NCBI RefSeq assembly: GCF_030036535.1
Contig: NZ_CP080387.1
Coordinates: forward strand, 2,414,501-2,478,500
Source of the DNA: Agrobacterium cucumeris
Lineage (GTDB): Bacteria > Pseudomonadota > Alphaproteobacteria > Rhizobiales > Rhizobiaceae
Length of the DNA stretch: 64,000 nt
Reading direction: 5' to 3'
The notes under the pieces are model-generated. The model searched no databases and was not told the DNA's origin. It saw only the letters and a program-made list of their open reading frames with translations. Each line of letters starts with the position of its first letter. The first letter of the stretch is position 1. Shown here in pieces: positions 36,873-49,395 of this stretch. The translations under genes were made by a program, and so were the position numbers.

Positions 36873-39869
36873 TCACTCTCCCAGCGCGTCTTCCAGGAAC
36901 GCAGCAAGCTGCGCCAGGTGCTTGGACATCAGGCCGGTCGCCGGAGAAGCGGCAGCCGGACGGCCCGTGTAACGGACCTTCTGGTACTTGGCGTCGATAT
37001 GCGCCAGAACCCATTCCAGGTAAGGATCGATGAACGACCACGAACCCATGTTCTTCGGCTCTTCCTGGCACCAGACCATTTCCGCGTGGCGGAAACGGGA
37101 AAGCTCGTTGATGAGCGCCTTTGCCGGGAACGGATAAAGCTGTTCGACGCGCAGCAGGTAGATGTCGTCGATACCGCGCTTTTCACGCTCTTCGAGAAGA
37201 TCGTAATAGACCTTGCCCGTGCACATGACGACACGGCGGATCTTCGAATCCTTCTGCAGCTTGATCGGACCATCCTTGATGACTTCAGCATCGTCCCACA
37301 GGAGACGGTGGAAGGAGGACTCGCCGGCCAGCTCCGCCAGCGAAGAAGTGGCACGCTTGTGACGCAGCAGCGACTTCGGCGTCATCAGGATCAGCGGCTT
37401 GCGGAAGTCACGCTTCATCTGGCGACGCAGGATGTGGAAGTAATTGGCAGGCGTCGTCACATTGGCGACCTGCATGTTGTCTTCCGCACACATCTGCAGC
37501 CAGCGCTCCAGACGGGCAGACGAATGCTCCGGACCCTGACCTTCATAACCATGCGGCAGAAGGCAGACGAGACCGGACATGCGCAGCCACTTGCGTTCAC
37601 CCGACGAGATGAACTGGTCGAACACCACCTGCGCGCCGTTGGCGAAGTCACCAAACTGGGCTTCCCACAGCGTCAGCGCATTCGGACGGGCAAGCGAGTA
37701 GCCATATTCGAAACCAAGAACGGCTTCTTCCGAAAGCATCGAGTTGATGACTTCGTAACGGGCCTGCGTCGGGGCGAGATTGGCGAGCGGGATGTAACGC
37801 TCTTCGGTCTCCTGATCGTAAAGAACCGAGTGGCGCTGCGAGAATGTGCCGCGTTCGCAATCCTGGCCGGAAAGACGGATTTTGTGGCCATCAACGACAA
37901 GCGAACCGAAAGCCAGAGCTTCCGCCATCGCCCAGTCGATGCCTTCACCCGTCTCGATCATCTGCGAGCGGTTTTCCATGAAACGCTGGATCGTGCGATG
38001 CGCGGTGAAACCTTCAGGAATGGTCGACAGCTTCTTGCCGATTTCCTTCAGCTGCTTCATCGGCACGCCGGTCTTGCCACGACGCTGCTCATCGGCATTG
38101 TCGGCAGCGCGCAGGCCCGACCACTGACCGTCCAGCCAGTCGGCCTTGTTCGGCTTGTACGACTGACCTGCCTCGAACTCCTGCTCGAGATGGGCGCGCC
38201 AGTCAGCCTTGACCTTCTCGAAATCACCTTCGGTGATCAGGCCTTCCGCGATCAGGCGGTCGGCATAGATGCGGGCGACGGTCTTGTGGCCACGGATGAC
38301 CTTGTACATCTTCGGCTGCGTGAACGCCGGCTCATCGCCTTCGTTATGACCGAAGCGGCGGTAACAGAACATGTCGATGACGACAGGCTTGTGGAACTTC
38401 ATGCGGTATTCGGTCGCAACCTTCGCCGCATAGACAACCGCTTCCGGATCGTCACCGTTGACGTGGAAGATCGGTGCTTCAATCATCTTGGCGACGTCGG
38501 ACGGGTAAGGCGACGAGCGCGAGAAGGCCGGGTTCGTCGTGAAACCGATCTGGTTGTTGATGATGAAATGCATGGTGCCGGCAACGCGATGACCGCGCAG
38601 GCCGGACAGGCCGAGAATTTCAGCAACAACGCCCTGACCCGCAAAAGCGGCATCACCGTGCAGCAGCAGCGGCAGCACCTTGGCGCGTTCGGAAAGCGGA
38701 ATGATGTCGCCGTCCCACTGCTTGGCCAGCTGGTCCTGCTTGGCGCGCGCCTTGCCCATGACGACAGGGTTGACGATTTCAAGGTGCGACGGGTTGGCCG
38801 TCAGCGACAGGTGAACCTTGTTGCCGTCGAATTCGCGGTCGGAGGAGGCACCCAGATGGTACTTCACGTCGCCCGAACCCTCGACATCGTCAGGCTTGAA
38901 CGAACCGCCCTTGAATTCGTGGAACACGGCGCGGTGCGGCTTGCCCATGACGTTGGTCAGGACGTTCAGGCGGCCACGGTGGGCCATGCCGAGAACGACT
39001 TCTTCCAGGCCTTCCTGGCCGCCGCGCTTGATGATCTGCTCGAGCGCCGGGATCAGCGATTCACCGCCATCAAGGCCGAAACGCTTGGTGCCCTTGAAAC
39101 GCACGTCGAGGAACTGCTCGTAACCTTCGGCTTCGACCAGCTTGGACAGAATGGCCTTCTTGCCCTCGGGCGTGAAATCTACGCCCTTGTCCGGGCCTTC
39201 GATGCGCTCCTGAATCCAGCCCTTTTCTTCCGGGTTGGACATGTGCATGAATTCGACGCCGAGCGTCGAGCAATAGGTGCGCTCGAGAATCTCGACCATC
39301 TCGCGCACGCTCGCATATTCGAGGCCAAGCACGTTATCGATGAAAATCTTGCGGTCGTAATCGCTTTCCTCGAAGCCGTAGGACTTCGGCGAAAGCTCAT
39401 TGTAATCCTCAACGGCGCTGGCGATGCCGAGCGGATCAAGCTTGGCATGCAGGTGGCCGCGCATGCGGTAGGCGCGGATCATCATGATGGCGCGAACGCT
39501 GTCACGGGTCGCCTGCAGCACTTCCGCTTCGCTGACGGGCTTGCCGGTCGCGGCGCTCTTCGTCTCGGCCTTCGCCTGAACCTTTTTCTCGATGGCCTTC
39601 TCGACCGTGGCCCAGTTGCCGTCGAGTGCGGATACCAGTTCGCCATTTGCCGGGATCGGCCAGTTGGCGCGCTTCCAGGAGGCGCCTTGTGCGGCCTTCT
39701 TCACGTCTTCCGGATTATCGGACAACGCCTTGAAGAAGCTCTGCCACTCCGGCGACACGGAAGAGGGATCCTCTTCGTACCGGGCATAGAGCTGCTCGAT
39801 ATAGGCTGCATTCGCGCCGTCCAGAAACGACGTGATCTGAAACTGCTCGTTCGCTTCTTGCCTTGCCAT
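36873..39869 (-). CDS. sucA: 2-oxoglutarate dehydrogenase E1 component
   Basis: Thiamine diphosphate enzyme of 998 aa that decarboxylates 2-oxoglutarate and succinylates lipoate on SucB. Recognisable blocks are the N-terminal FLDGANAAYIEQLYARYEED region, LGMAHRGRLNVLTNVMGKP, HFIINNQIGFTT, and the TPP-binding FCYRRFGHNEGDEP. The start ATG follows AGGA and a small hairpin. A 177-bp leader, longer than usual inside an operon, separates it from sucD. Output succinyl-CoA feeds SucCD and HemA. Confidence 0.98.
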   Translation of the reverse strand: MARQEANEQFQITSFLDGANAAYIEQLYARYEEDPSSVSPEWQSFFKALSDNPEDVKKAAQGASWKRANWPIPANGELVSALDGNWATVEKAIEKKVQAKAETKSAATGKPVSEAEVLQATRDSVRAIMMIRAYRMRGHLHAKLDPLGIASAVEDYNELSPKSYGFEESDYDRKIFIDNVLGLEYASVREMVEILERTYCSTLGVEFMHMSNPEEKGWIQERIEGPDKGVDFTPEGKKAILSKLVEAEGYEQFLDVRFKGTKRFGLDGGESLIPALEQIIKRGGQEGLEEVVLGMAHRGRLNVLTNVMGKPHRAVFHEFKGGSFKPDDVEGSGDVKYHLGASSDREFDGNKVHLSLTANPSHLEIVNPVVMGKARAKQDQLAKQWDGDIIPLSERAKVLPLLLHGDAAFAGQGVVAEILGLSGLRGHRVAGTMHFIINNQIGFTTNPAFSRSSPYPSDVAKMIEAPIFHVNGDDPEAVVYAAKVATEYRMKFHKPVVIDMFCYRRFGHNEGDEPAFTQPKMYKVIRGHKTVARIYADRLIAEGLITEGDFEKVKADWRAHLEQEFEAGQSYKPNKADWLDGQWSGLRAADNADEQRRGKTGVPMKQLKEIGKKLSTIPEGFTAHRTIQRFMENRSQMIETGEGIDWAMAEALAFGSLVVDGHKIRLSGQDCERGTFSQRHSVLYDQETEERYIPLANLAPTQARYEVINSMLSEEAVLGFEYGYSLARPNALTLWEAQFGDFANGAQVVFDQFISSGERKWLRMSGLVCLLPHGYEGQGPEHSSARLERWLQMCAEDNMQVANVTTPANYFHILRRQMKRDFRKPLILMTPKSLLRHKRATSSLAELAGESSFHRLLWDDAEVIKDGPIKLQKDSKIRRVVMCTGKVYYDLLEEREKRGIDDIYLLRVEQLYPFPAKALINELSRFRHAEMVWCQEEPKNMGSWSFIDPYLEWVLAHIDAKYQKVRYTGRPAAASPATGLMSKHLAQLAAFLEDALGE

Positions 39870-40046
39870 TGTGTTCCTGCGGACTTGTCCGTCCGCCTCC
39901 TCGATGCCGTTAGGGCCGTTTCACCGGCCTGCCGCTTTGATTATTGCTGTCTGCCGCCGGGGCGGTATGCCGTCTGTCTATCGTCTTTGCGGCATCGGGC
40001 AGCGCAGCGATAAAGCCGCGCCGCCCGTTACCGGTCTCATGTGGTC
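39870..40046 (-). promoter_or_regulatory. Structured sucD-sucA leader
   Basis: This gap can fold into several short hairpins on the minus-strand transcript: GGCCG/CGGCC (39925-39929 with 39914-39918) and GCGGAC/GTCCGC (39896-39891 with 39884-39879), the second ending just before the AGGA of sucA. It may hold an internal promoter or a leader structure. No gene is supported here. Confidence 0.35.
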
Positions 40047-40949
40047 TCAGCCCTTGAGGACTTCAACCAGCGTCTTGCCGAGGCGCGCCGGGGAAGGCGA
40101 TACCTTGATGCCGGCTGCTTCCATGGCAGCGATCTTGGACTCTGCATCGCCCTTGCCGCCGGAAACGACAGCGCCGGCGTGGCCCATGGTGCGGCCCTTC
40201 GGAGCCGTACGGCCCGCGATGAAGCCGGCCATCGGTTTCTTGCGGCCCTTCTTGGCTTCGTCGATCAGGAACTGCGCCGCATCTTCTTCAGCCGAACCAC
40301 CGATTTCGCCGATCATGATGATCGACTGCGTGGCTTCGTCGGCGAGGAACATTTCCAGGATGTCGATGAACTCGGTGCCCTTGACCGGGTCGCCGCCGAT
40401 GCCGACAGCCGTCGTCTGGCCGAGGCCTTCGTTGGATGTCTGGAACACGGCTTCATAGGTGAGCGTGCCGGAGCGCGAAACGATACCGACCGAACCCTTG
40501 CGGAAGATGGAGCCCGGCATGATGCCGATCTTGCATTCTTCCGGCGTCATGATGCCGGGGCAGTTCGGGCCGAGCAGGCGCGACTTCGAACGGTCGAGGC
40601 GGGCCTTGACGCGCACCATGTCCATCACCGGAATACCTTCGGTGATGCAGGTGATGAACGGGATTTCCGCTTCGATGGCTTCGATGATGGCGTCAGCGGC
40701 ACCTGCCGGCGGAACGTAGATCACGGATGCGTCTGCACCGGTCTTTTCCTTGGCTTCAGCAACCGTTGCGAAGATCGGCAGGCTTTCGCCCTTGGAGCCG
40801 GTCCAGGTTTCGCCACCCTTCTTTGGGTGAATACCGCCGACCATCTGCGTGCCGTAATAGGCAAGCGCCTGTTCGGTGTGGAAGGTACCGGTCTTGCCGG
40901 TCAGACCCTGAACAAGGATCTTCGTGTCTTTATTAACGAGAATAGACAT
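40047..40949 (-). CDS. sucD: Succinyl-CoA synthetase alpha subunit
   Basis: 300-aa CoA-binding subunit that, with SucC, interconverts succinyl-CoA and succinate with ATP or GTP synthesis. The Rossmann N-terminus ([24 protein letters not shown]), the GPNCPGIM motif and the phospho-histidine in [14 protein letters not shown] are present. It starts 17 bp after sucC. Confidence 0.98.
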   Translation of the reverse strand: MSILVNKDTKILVQGLTGKTGTFHTEQALAYYGTQMVGGIHPKKGGETWTGSKGESLPIFATVAEAKEKTGADASVIYVPPAGAADAIIEAIEAEIPFITCITEGIPVMDMVRVKARLDRSKSRLLGPNCPGIMTPEECKIGIMPGSIFRKGSVGIVSRSGTLTYEAVFQTSNEGLGQTTAVGIGGDPVKGTEFIDILEMFLADEATQSIIMIGEIGGSAEEDAAQFLIDEAKKGRKKPMAGFIAGRTAPKGRTMGHAGAVVSGGKGDAESKIAAMEAAGIKVSPSPARLGKTLVEVLKG

Positions 40950-40966
40950 TATTTCCGGTCCCTCAA

Positions 40967-42160
<1,194 letters not shown>

Positions 42161-42192
42161 GGAATAATCCCTGTTTGGAGCCGCTTGGAATA

Positions 42193-43275
<1,083 letters not shown>

Positions 43276-43293
43276 TCAATCGTTTAGATCATT

Positions 43294-43319
43294 ATTTTCT
43301 TACGTAAACGTAAGAAAAT
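43294..43319. promoter_or_regulatory. 26-bp perfect palindrome upstream of mdh
   Basis: ATTTTCTTACGT (43294-43305) and ACGTAAGAAAAT (43308-43319) are perfect 12-base arms with a 2-base spacer. It begins 14 bp past the zapE stop and lies 139 bp before mdh. There is no T-run for a standard terminator on the minus strand, so an operator is favoured. Confidence 0.55.
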
Positions 43320-43333
43320 GCGTCACGAAAATG

Positions 43334-44497
43334 TCAAACTTTCTGCCGTTTTTCGTGATGCAGCGCGAGATAATCCGCACTGCGCATCTCAAACAGCCGC
43401 GAGGCCGTGCGATCGAACTCGAAACCTTCCGTCCCCTTGCGCTTGCCGAGCAAGTCCTCCGGCATAGCCGCGGCGGAGGCAAAAAGCCTGACGCTGTGGT
43501 CATAAAGCGCATCGATAAGAATGATGAAACGTTTGGTCTCGTTCCGCTTATCCGCGTTGAGCAGCGGGATATGATCAATGAAGACCGTATCGAACCGGTT
43601 GGCGATGGCGAGAAAATCGGACGCCCCGAGCGGCTTTTCGCAAAGGTCGGAAAACGAAAAACGGGCGACCCGGCCGCTGGCACGCGGCACCAGAATGGAG
43701 CGGCCCTTCATTGGTATTTCCGTCGGCGCGACGAGATGGCCGGCAGTCATGTGCCGCCAGGCCATATCCATTGCCTGATCCGCCGTACCATCAAGCGGCG
43801 TGACATAGACCGGCAGGCTTTCCAGCTTTTCCATCCGGTAATCGGTCGGGCTGTCCAGCGTCACCACATCCACATATGTCTTCAGCAGATCAACGAAAGG
43901 CAGGAACAGGCCGCGATTAAGGCCGTCCTTATAAAGATTGTCGGGCACGACGTTGGAGGTCGTCACCAATGTGCAGCCATTGGCAAACAGCTCGCTGAAC
44001 AGCCGGGCAAGGATCATCGCATCGGCAATATCCGTGACGGTAAACTCGTCAAAGCACAGGAGCTCGGCTTCCGCCAGCAGCTGGGCGGCAACGGGCGGAA
44101 TAGGATCGGCCTGTTTGGTTTCGCCATTTTTCAGCTTCTGCCGGTGCGCGTGCACACGATTATGCACGTCGGCCATAAATTCATGAAAGTGGCAGCGGCG
44201 CTTGGAGGAAACCGGCGCCATTTCATAAAACATGTCCATCAGCATCGTCTTGCCGCGGCCGACGCTGCCATAGACATACAATCCCTTGACGGGGGCCGCA
44301 GGCCCGGCCTTGCGCGCGAACATCCAGCCGAGCGCACTTTTTTTCTTGGCCGGCTTGCGCGCCTTCAGATCAGCAAGAATACGATCGAGATGTGCCGCCA
44401 CGCCAAGCTGGGCGGCATCGGCCTGCAAAGTGCCAGCTGCCGTCAATGCGTTGAGCTGCTCAACGACACTATGATTGTAATCAGGCAATGGCTTCAT
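43334..44497 (-). CDS. zapE: Cell division ATPase ZapE (AFG1-like)
   Basis: 387-aa AAA+ ATPase of the AFG1/LACE1/ZapE family, which acts at the Z-ring in bacteria and in quality control of membrane complexes in mitochondria. Walker A is GSVGRGKT (residues 77-84) and Walker B is LLCFDEFTVTDIAD; PRASGRVARFSFSDLCEKPLG is another family block. The ATG at 44497 is preferred to an in-frame one 10 codons upstream. Placement just before mdh and suc genes fits its link with respiratory-complex upkeep, but this is inference. Confidence 0.92.
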   Translation of the reverse strand: MKPLPDYNHSVVEQLNALTAAGTLQADAAQLGVAAHLDRILADLKARKPAKKKSALGWMFARKAGPAAPVKGLYVYGSVGRGKTMLMDMFYEMAPVSSKRRCHFHEFMADVHNRVHAHRQKLKNGETKQADPIPPVAAQLLAEAELLCFDEFTVTDIADAMILARLFSELFANGCTLVTTSNVVPDNLYKDGLNRGLFLPFVDLLKTYVDVVTLDSPTDYRMEKLESLPVYVTPLDGTADQAMDMAWRHMTAGHLVAPTEIPMKGRSILVPRASGRVARFSFSDLCEKPLGASDFLAIANRFDTVFIDHIPLLNADKRNETKRFIILIDALYDHSVRLFASAAAMPEDLLGKRKGTEGFEFDRTASRLFEMRSADYLALHHEKRQKV

Positions 44498-44589
44498 GGA
44501 AAAGCGCCCCGGTCGCGGAAGCAGCACAGCACCCGCGACGAATGGAATGGCTCAAAACGAGAAAAGCAATCCGGATGCACCGGAAATGC

Positions 44590-45189
<600 letters not shown>

Positions 45190-45237
45190 TTATTACTAAA
45201 GCCTTACCTTGCGCAAGCGATGGCCGGGATAATTACC

Positions 45238-45261
45238 ATTTCGGTCAATTTTTACCGAAAT
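45238..45261. promoter_or_regulatory. 8-bp inverted repeat upstream of the Omp19-type gene
   Basis: ATTTCGGT (45238-45245) and ACCGAAAT (45254-45261) with an 8-base spacer, 106-129 bp upstream of the Omp19-type start. Possible operator; no known consensus is matched. Confidence 0.3.
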
Positions 45262-45278
45262 TTCCCGAGCCCGGTTGT

Positions 45279-45305
45279 AAAAAGAGCCGCGGTGGATACC
45301 GCGGC
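45279..45305 (-). terminator. Terminator of the sdh operon
   Basis: GCCGCGGT (45305-45298 on the minus strand) pairs with ACCGCGGC (45293-45286) across a 4-base loop, and TCTTTTT follows. It lies 33 bp past the sdhB stop. Confidence 0.9.
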
Positions 45306-45337
45306 CCGGATAAATTGCCGTCGCCAGCGAATCGCCT

Positions 45338-46117
45338 TTAGACGCGGCGTTCGACCATCATCTTCTTGATTTCCGCGATCGCCTTGGCCGGGTTCAAGCC
45401 CTTCGGGCAAGCCTGCGCGCAGTTCATGATGGTGTGGCAGCGATAAAGGCGGAAAGGATCCTCGAGATTGTCGAGACGCTCACCGGTTGCTTCATCGCGG
45501 CTGTCGATCAGCCAGCGATAGGCCTGCAGCAGAACGGCGGGACCGAGATAACGATCGCCATTCCACCAGTAGCTGGGACAGGAGGTCGAGCAGCAGGCGC
45601 ACAGAATGCACTCATAAAGACCATCCAGTTTCAGGCGGTCTTCATGGCTCTGCTTCCATTCCTTGGCCGGCGTTGGCGAAACCGTCTTCAGCCAGGGCTC
45701 GATGGAACGATGCTGGGCGTAGAAATTCGACAGGTCAGGAACGAGGTCCTTCACGACGGGCATATGCGGCAGCGGATAAACCTTCACCGTGCCGTTGATC
45801 TCTTCCATGCCCTTGGTGCAGGCAAGCGTGTTGGTGCCATCGATATTCATGGCGCAGGAGCCGCAAATGCCTTCGCGGCAGGAGCGGCGCAGCGTCAGCG
45901 TCGGGTCGATGTTGTTCTTGATGTAGAGAAGCGCATCGAGAACCATCGGTCCGCAATCGTCGACATCGATATAATAGGTATCGATGCGCGGGTTCTGGCC
46001 GTCATCCGGGTTCCAGCGATAGATGCGGTATTCGCGCACATTCTTGGCACCATCAGGCTTCGGCCAGACCTTACCTTCGTTGATCTGGGAATTCTTGGGG
46101 AGAGCGAGTTCAACCAT
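45338..46117 (-). CDS. sdhB: Succinate dehydrogenase iron-sulfur subunit
   Basis: 259-aa subunit that carries electrons from SdhA to quinone. The [2Fe-2S] cysteines are in [16 protein letters not shown] with a later C, and the [4Fe-4S] and [3Fe-4S] ligands are in [16 protein letters not shown] and [17 protein letters not shown]. It follows the small SH3-like gene by 9 bp rather than following sdhA directly, and it ends the operon at a terminator. Confidence 0.98.
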   Translation of the reverse strand: MVELALPKNSQINEGKVWPKPDGAKNVREYRIYRWNPDDGQNPRIDTYYIDVDDCGPMVLDALLYIKNNIDPTLTLRRSCREGICGSCAMNIDGTNTLACTKGMEEINGTVKVYPLPHMPVVKDLVPDLSNFYAQHRSIEPWLKTVSPTPAKEWKQSHEDRLKLDGLYECILCACCSTSCPSYWWNGDRYLGPAVLLQAYRWLIDSRDEATGERLDNLEDPFRLYRCHTIMNCAQACPKGLNPAKAIAEIKKMMVERRV

Positions 46118-46126
46118 GATAAAATC

Positions 46127-46462
46127 CTAGTATGCCGACAGGAATTCGGACTTCACATAACCCTTGCAACCACCGAACAGCGCGTCGCTGGCTCGCACAT
46201 AAGCGACCGAGCCTTCGCGCTTTATGACCTCGGCTTTAGTGCCAGGTCTGGCGACGCATTCCAAATTCTGCGCCGTAACCGGATTACCAACCGAGATACG
46301 GGCATTCATCGCTGCTTTGGCGGTTTTCCATACGCCGACGTCGTTGAAAACCGCAGCAGTATTCCCACCGGGAGCACGCAACTTGTAGCGCTCAGCAGCT
46401 ACCGCAGGTGCGGCAGTCGCTAGAACACCAATCAAAAAAACAAGACCGATGCGCTTTCCCAT
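46127..46462 (-). CDS. Exported SH3-like protein inside the sdh operon
   Basis: 111-aa protein with a clear signal peptide (cleavage near AVAA-ERYK, after residue 23). The mature part is about 88 residues, rich in small beta-type segments (GTKAEVIKREGSVAYVR, GGCKGYVKSEFLSAY), resembling bacterial SH3 domains that often act in the envelope; it has two cysteines, C69 and C99. Its ATG follows the sdhA stop after 2 bases, and sdhB starts 9 bp after its own stop, so it is translationally linked to succinate dehydrogenase. Function is unknown. I know of no established role for such a protein in SDH assembly. Confidence 0.75.
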   Translation of the reverse strand: MGKRIGLVFLIGVLATAAPAVAAERYKLRAPGGNTAAVFNDVGVWKTAKAAMNARISVGNPVTAQNLECVARPGTKAEVIKREGSVAYVRASDALFGGCKGYVKSEFLSAY

Positions 46463-46464
46463 GA

Positions 46465-48306
46465 TCAATATACTCGCGCCTTCGGCTCGATCTTTTTGGG
46501 ATCGATGCCGTCGGCGATCAGGTCGGTGTGAACCGGGCGATAGTCGAGTTTGACGTCGCCTTCGGGACTGACCCAGGCAAGCGTGTGCTTGCGCCAGTTC
46601 ACATCGTCGCGACCGGCGAACGGACCATCGACGAAATCCTCACGGGCGTGCGAGCCGCGGCTTTCCTTGCGCGCTTCCGCGCCATAGACCGTGGTGATCG
46701 CGTTGGCCATCAGATTGTGCAGCTCAAGCGTTTCGACCAGATCGGAGTTCCAGACCATCGAACGGTCGGTAACCTTGACGTCAGGCAGTTCCTTCCAGAT
46801 GGCGGAAAGACGCTGGCAACCGCTTTCCAACGATTCCTGCGTGCGGAACACCGCCGCATCGTCCTGCATGGCGCGCTGCATCTTGTCACGCAGCACCGCC
46901 GTCGGCGTCGAGCCATTGGCGAAACGCAGGCTGTCGAAGCGTTCCATGATCTTGTCGCAGGCCGCGATGTCGAGCGCCGGAACCGGCGCATCACGGTCGA
47001 TGACCTGGGCAGCGCGGATGGCGGCGGCACGGCCGAAGACCACAAGGTCGATCAGCGAGTTGGAGCCGAGGCGGTTGGCACCGTGAACCGAGGCGCAACC
47101 GGCTTCGCCGACAGCCATCAGGCCGGGCGCGATACGTTCCGGATTGTTGGCATCGGCATTCAGCACCTCACCCCAATAGTTGGTCGGAATGCCGCCCATA
47201 TTGTAGTGAACCGTCGGCAGGACCGGGATCGGCTCGCGCGTCACGTCGACGCCGGCGAAAATCTTGGCGCTTTCGGAAATGCCCGGAAGACGCTCATGCA
47301 GGATCGCCGGATCGAGGTGATCGAGATGCAGGAAGATGTGATCCTTGTTCTTGCCGACGCCGCGGCCTTCACGGATTTCCATCGTCATGCAGCGCGACAC
47401 CACGTCACGCGAGGCAAGGTCCTTTGCGGAAGGCGCATAACGCTCCATGAAGCGCTCGCCTTCGGAGTTGACGAGATAACCGCCTTCGCCGCGTGCGCCT
47501 TCAGTGATAAGGCAGCCTGCGCCATAAATGCCGGTCGGGTGGAACTGTACGAATTCCATGTCCTGAAGCGGCAGGCCGGCACGGGCAATCATGCCGCCGC
47601 CGTCACCGGTGCAGGTATGGGCCGAGGTTGCGGAGAAATAGGCGCGGCCGTAACCGCCGGTCGCCAGCACCACCATCTTGGCGGAGAAGCGATGGATCGT
47701 GCCGTCATCAAGGTTCCACGCCACGACGCCGGTGCAACGACCGTCTTCCGACATGATGAGATCGAGCGCGAAATATTCGATGAAGAATTCCGCATTGTTG
47801 CGCAGCGACTGGCCATAAAGCGTATGCAGAATGGCGTGGCCTGTACGGTCGGCAGCGGCACAGGTGCGCTGCACCGGCGGGCCTTCACCGTAATTCTGCA
47901 TGTGGCCGCCGAACGGGCGCTGGTAGATCTTGCCCTCGGCATTGCGCGAGAACGGCACGCCGTAATGCTCCAGCTCATAGACCGCCTTCGGCGCTTCCAT
48001 GGCGAGATATTGCATCGCATCAACGTCGCCCAGCCAGTCGGAGCCCTTTACGGTGTCGTAAAGGTGCCACTGCCAACAGTCAGGCGTCATGTTGGTGAGT
48101 GATGCCGCGATGCCGCCCTGCGCCGCAACCGTGTGGGAGCGCGTCGGGAAGACCTTGGTGATGCAGGCCGTGCGGAAACCCTGTTCCGCCATGCCGAGCG
48201 TTGCGCGCAGACCCGCGCCGCCGGCGCCTACCACGATCACGTCATAGGAGTGATCGACATAGGTGTAAGCCTTGCCATTATGGGAAGGTGAACTGATCGA
48301 TGCCAT
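46465..48306 (-). CDS. sdhA: Succinate dehydrogenase flavoprotein subunit
   Basis: 613-aa catalytic subunit that oxidises succinate. The FAD is covalently bound at H58 in [12 protein letters not shown], after the dinucleotide motif VVGAGGAGL. Conserved [13 protein letters not shown] and the [14 protein letters not shown] block are present, as is the C-terminal [16 protein letters not shown]. It is 6 bp from sdhD and 2 bp from the start of the SH3-like gene. Confidence 0.98.
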   Translation of the reverse strand: MASISSPSHNGKAYTYVDHSYDVIVVGAGGAGLRATLGMAEQGFRTACITKVFPTRSHTVAAQGGIAASLTNMTPDCWQWHLYDTVKGSDWLGDVDAMQYLAMEAPKAVYELEHYGVPFSRNAEGKIYQRPFGGHMQNYGEGPPVQRTCAAADRTGHAILHTLYGQSLRNNAEFFIEYFALDLIMSEDGRCTGVVAWNLDDGTIHRFSAKMVVLATGGYGRAYFSATSAHTCTGDGGGMIARAGLPLQDMEFVQFHPTGIYGAGCLITEGARGEGGYLVNSEGERFMERYAPSAKDLASRDVVSRCMTMEIREGRGVGKNKDHIFLHLDHLDPAILHERLPGISESAKIFAGVDVTREPIPVLPTVHYNMGGIPTNYWGEVLNADANNPERIAPGLMAVGEAGCASVHGANRLGSNSLIDLVVFGRAAAIRAAQVIDRDAPVPALDIAACDKIMERFDSLRFANGSTPTAVLRDKMQRAMQDDAAVFRTQESLESGCQRLSAIWKELPDVKVTDRSMVWNSDLVETLELHNLMANAITTVYGAEARKESRGSHAREDFVDGPFAGRDDVNWRKHTLAWVSPEGDVKLDYRPVHTDLIADGIDPKKIEPKARVY

Positions 48307-48312
48307 GGCGGA

Positions 48313-48693
48313 TTATCCTGCGAATGCGATTTTCAGAATGGCGAAGATTGAGAGGCCGCCAATGAGAACCGCGAAAAACGTATTGAGCATCAGAAGAACG
48401 AGCTTCGAAACCTCGGCGTGGACGTAGTCTTCAATGATGACCTGCATGCCAAGCTTCATGTGAATGAGGCCGGAAACCAGCACCAGACCCATGATAACAG
48501 CAACAAGCGGGTTGGACAGCGCCGCGACGACTTCCGGATAGGGCGCGCCGGCATATTTGATGAGGAAGACCACGAAGAAGATCAGCAGCGGAACGTTGGC
48601 GACTGCCGTCAGGCGCTGGCGCCAGAAATGGTCGGTGCCTTCCTTGGCGGAGCCGAGGCCGCGAACCTTTCCGAGAGGTGTACGCATATCCAT
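48313..48693 (-). CDS. sdhD: Succinate dehydrogenase membrane anchor subunit
   Basis: 126-aa membrane subunit with three helices. The region [19 protein letters not shown] carries the candidate heme/quinone-site histidine and the conserved DY. With SdhC it holds heme b and the ubiquinone site. It is 13 bp downstream of sdhC. Confidence 0.95.
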   Translation of the reverse strand: MDMRTPLGKVRGLGSAKEGTDHFWRQRLTAVANVPLLIFFVVFLIKYAGAPYPEVVAALSNPLVAVIMGLVLVSGLIHMKLGMQVIIEDYVHAEVSKLVLLMLNTFFAVLIGGLSIFAILKIAFAG

Positions 48694-48706
48694 GACAGGC
48701 TTCTCC

Positions 48707-49099
48707 TTAGCGCACGATCAGGGCAATGACCCAGATGAGCGCGGTCAGACAGATCGACGCTACAAAGGTTGCCTTGGCGAGTTTCGTGTTGAAGTTCTTC
48801 TCAAAGCCGTGGCCGAGATCCCACATGAAGTGGCGAAGGCCACCCAGCAGGTGATGAACCAGAGCCCAGGTGTAGCCGATCAGGATGAGTTTGCCGATGA
48901 TCGTACCCATCGCCCAGCTGACCCAGTCGTAATAGGCCGGACCGGAAGCAAGCGCGATAAGCCACCAGGCGACCAGCAGGGTTCCGAAATAAAGGGCGGA
49001 ACCCGTGATGCGGTGCACGATGGACGCGACCATCGTCGGAATCGGCTTGTAAATTTGAAGATGCGGCGACAAAGGCCGGTTATTTGTCAAATTCGCCAT
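48707..49099 (-). CDS. sdhC: Succinate dehydrogenase cytochrome b556 subunit
   Basis: 130-aa membrane subunit. The N-terminal [26 protein letters not shown] is the signature of SdhC, and [16 protein letters not shown] contains the axial heme ligand histidine. Three helices are visible. The ATG at 49099 has GAGG 6 nt upstream; a 29-residue upstream extension was rejected. It is the first gene of sdhCDA-(SH3)-B. Confidence 0.95.
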   Translation of the reverse strand: MANLTNNRPLSPHLQIYKPIPTMVASIVHRITGSALYFGTLLVAWWLIALASGPAYYDWVSWAMGTIIGKLILIGYTWALVHHLLGGLRHFMWDLGHGFEKNFNTKLAKATFVASICLTALIWVIALIVR

Positions 49100-49395
49100 C
49101 AGAACCTCGCGGCGTTTTCCCGTGCGCCCATCAAACCGGACGCCCCCAAGCAATTGCACATGACGAAAGAATGTGCATTGCACCAACCGCGACGTTTAAT
49201 CACATGGGGGCGTCACGACAAGCATATTTCAAGAGCGATTCGAATTTAATCGATTGGTTCACGAATTTTTTTTGGATTTTTTTGCCTCAAAATAAAAAAT
49301 CGAGCATTTCCAAGATTTACACCCTCGAAATATTTACCTTTACGTAATTCATAAATCGTGTAATTTACCTTTTATTAACCAGGAAAATCCGGAGA

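Noticed and set aside
36840..40013. Very long open frame (1057 codons) on the plus strand, opposite sucA
   Set aside because: It is the mirror of sucA caused by third-position GC bias. The encoded protein has no recognisable domain, while sucA on the other strand matches a well-known enzyme end to end.
46528..48102. 524-codon open frame on the plus strand opposite sdhA
   Set aside because: Shadow of sdhA. The protein is rich in Arg, His and Gly with no known fold.
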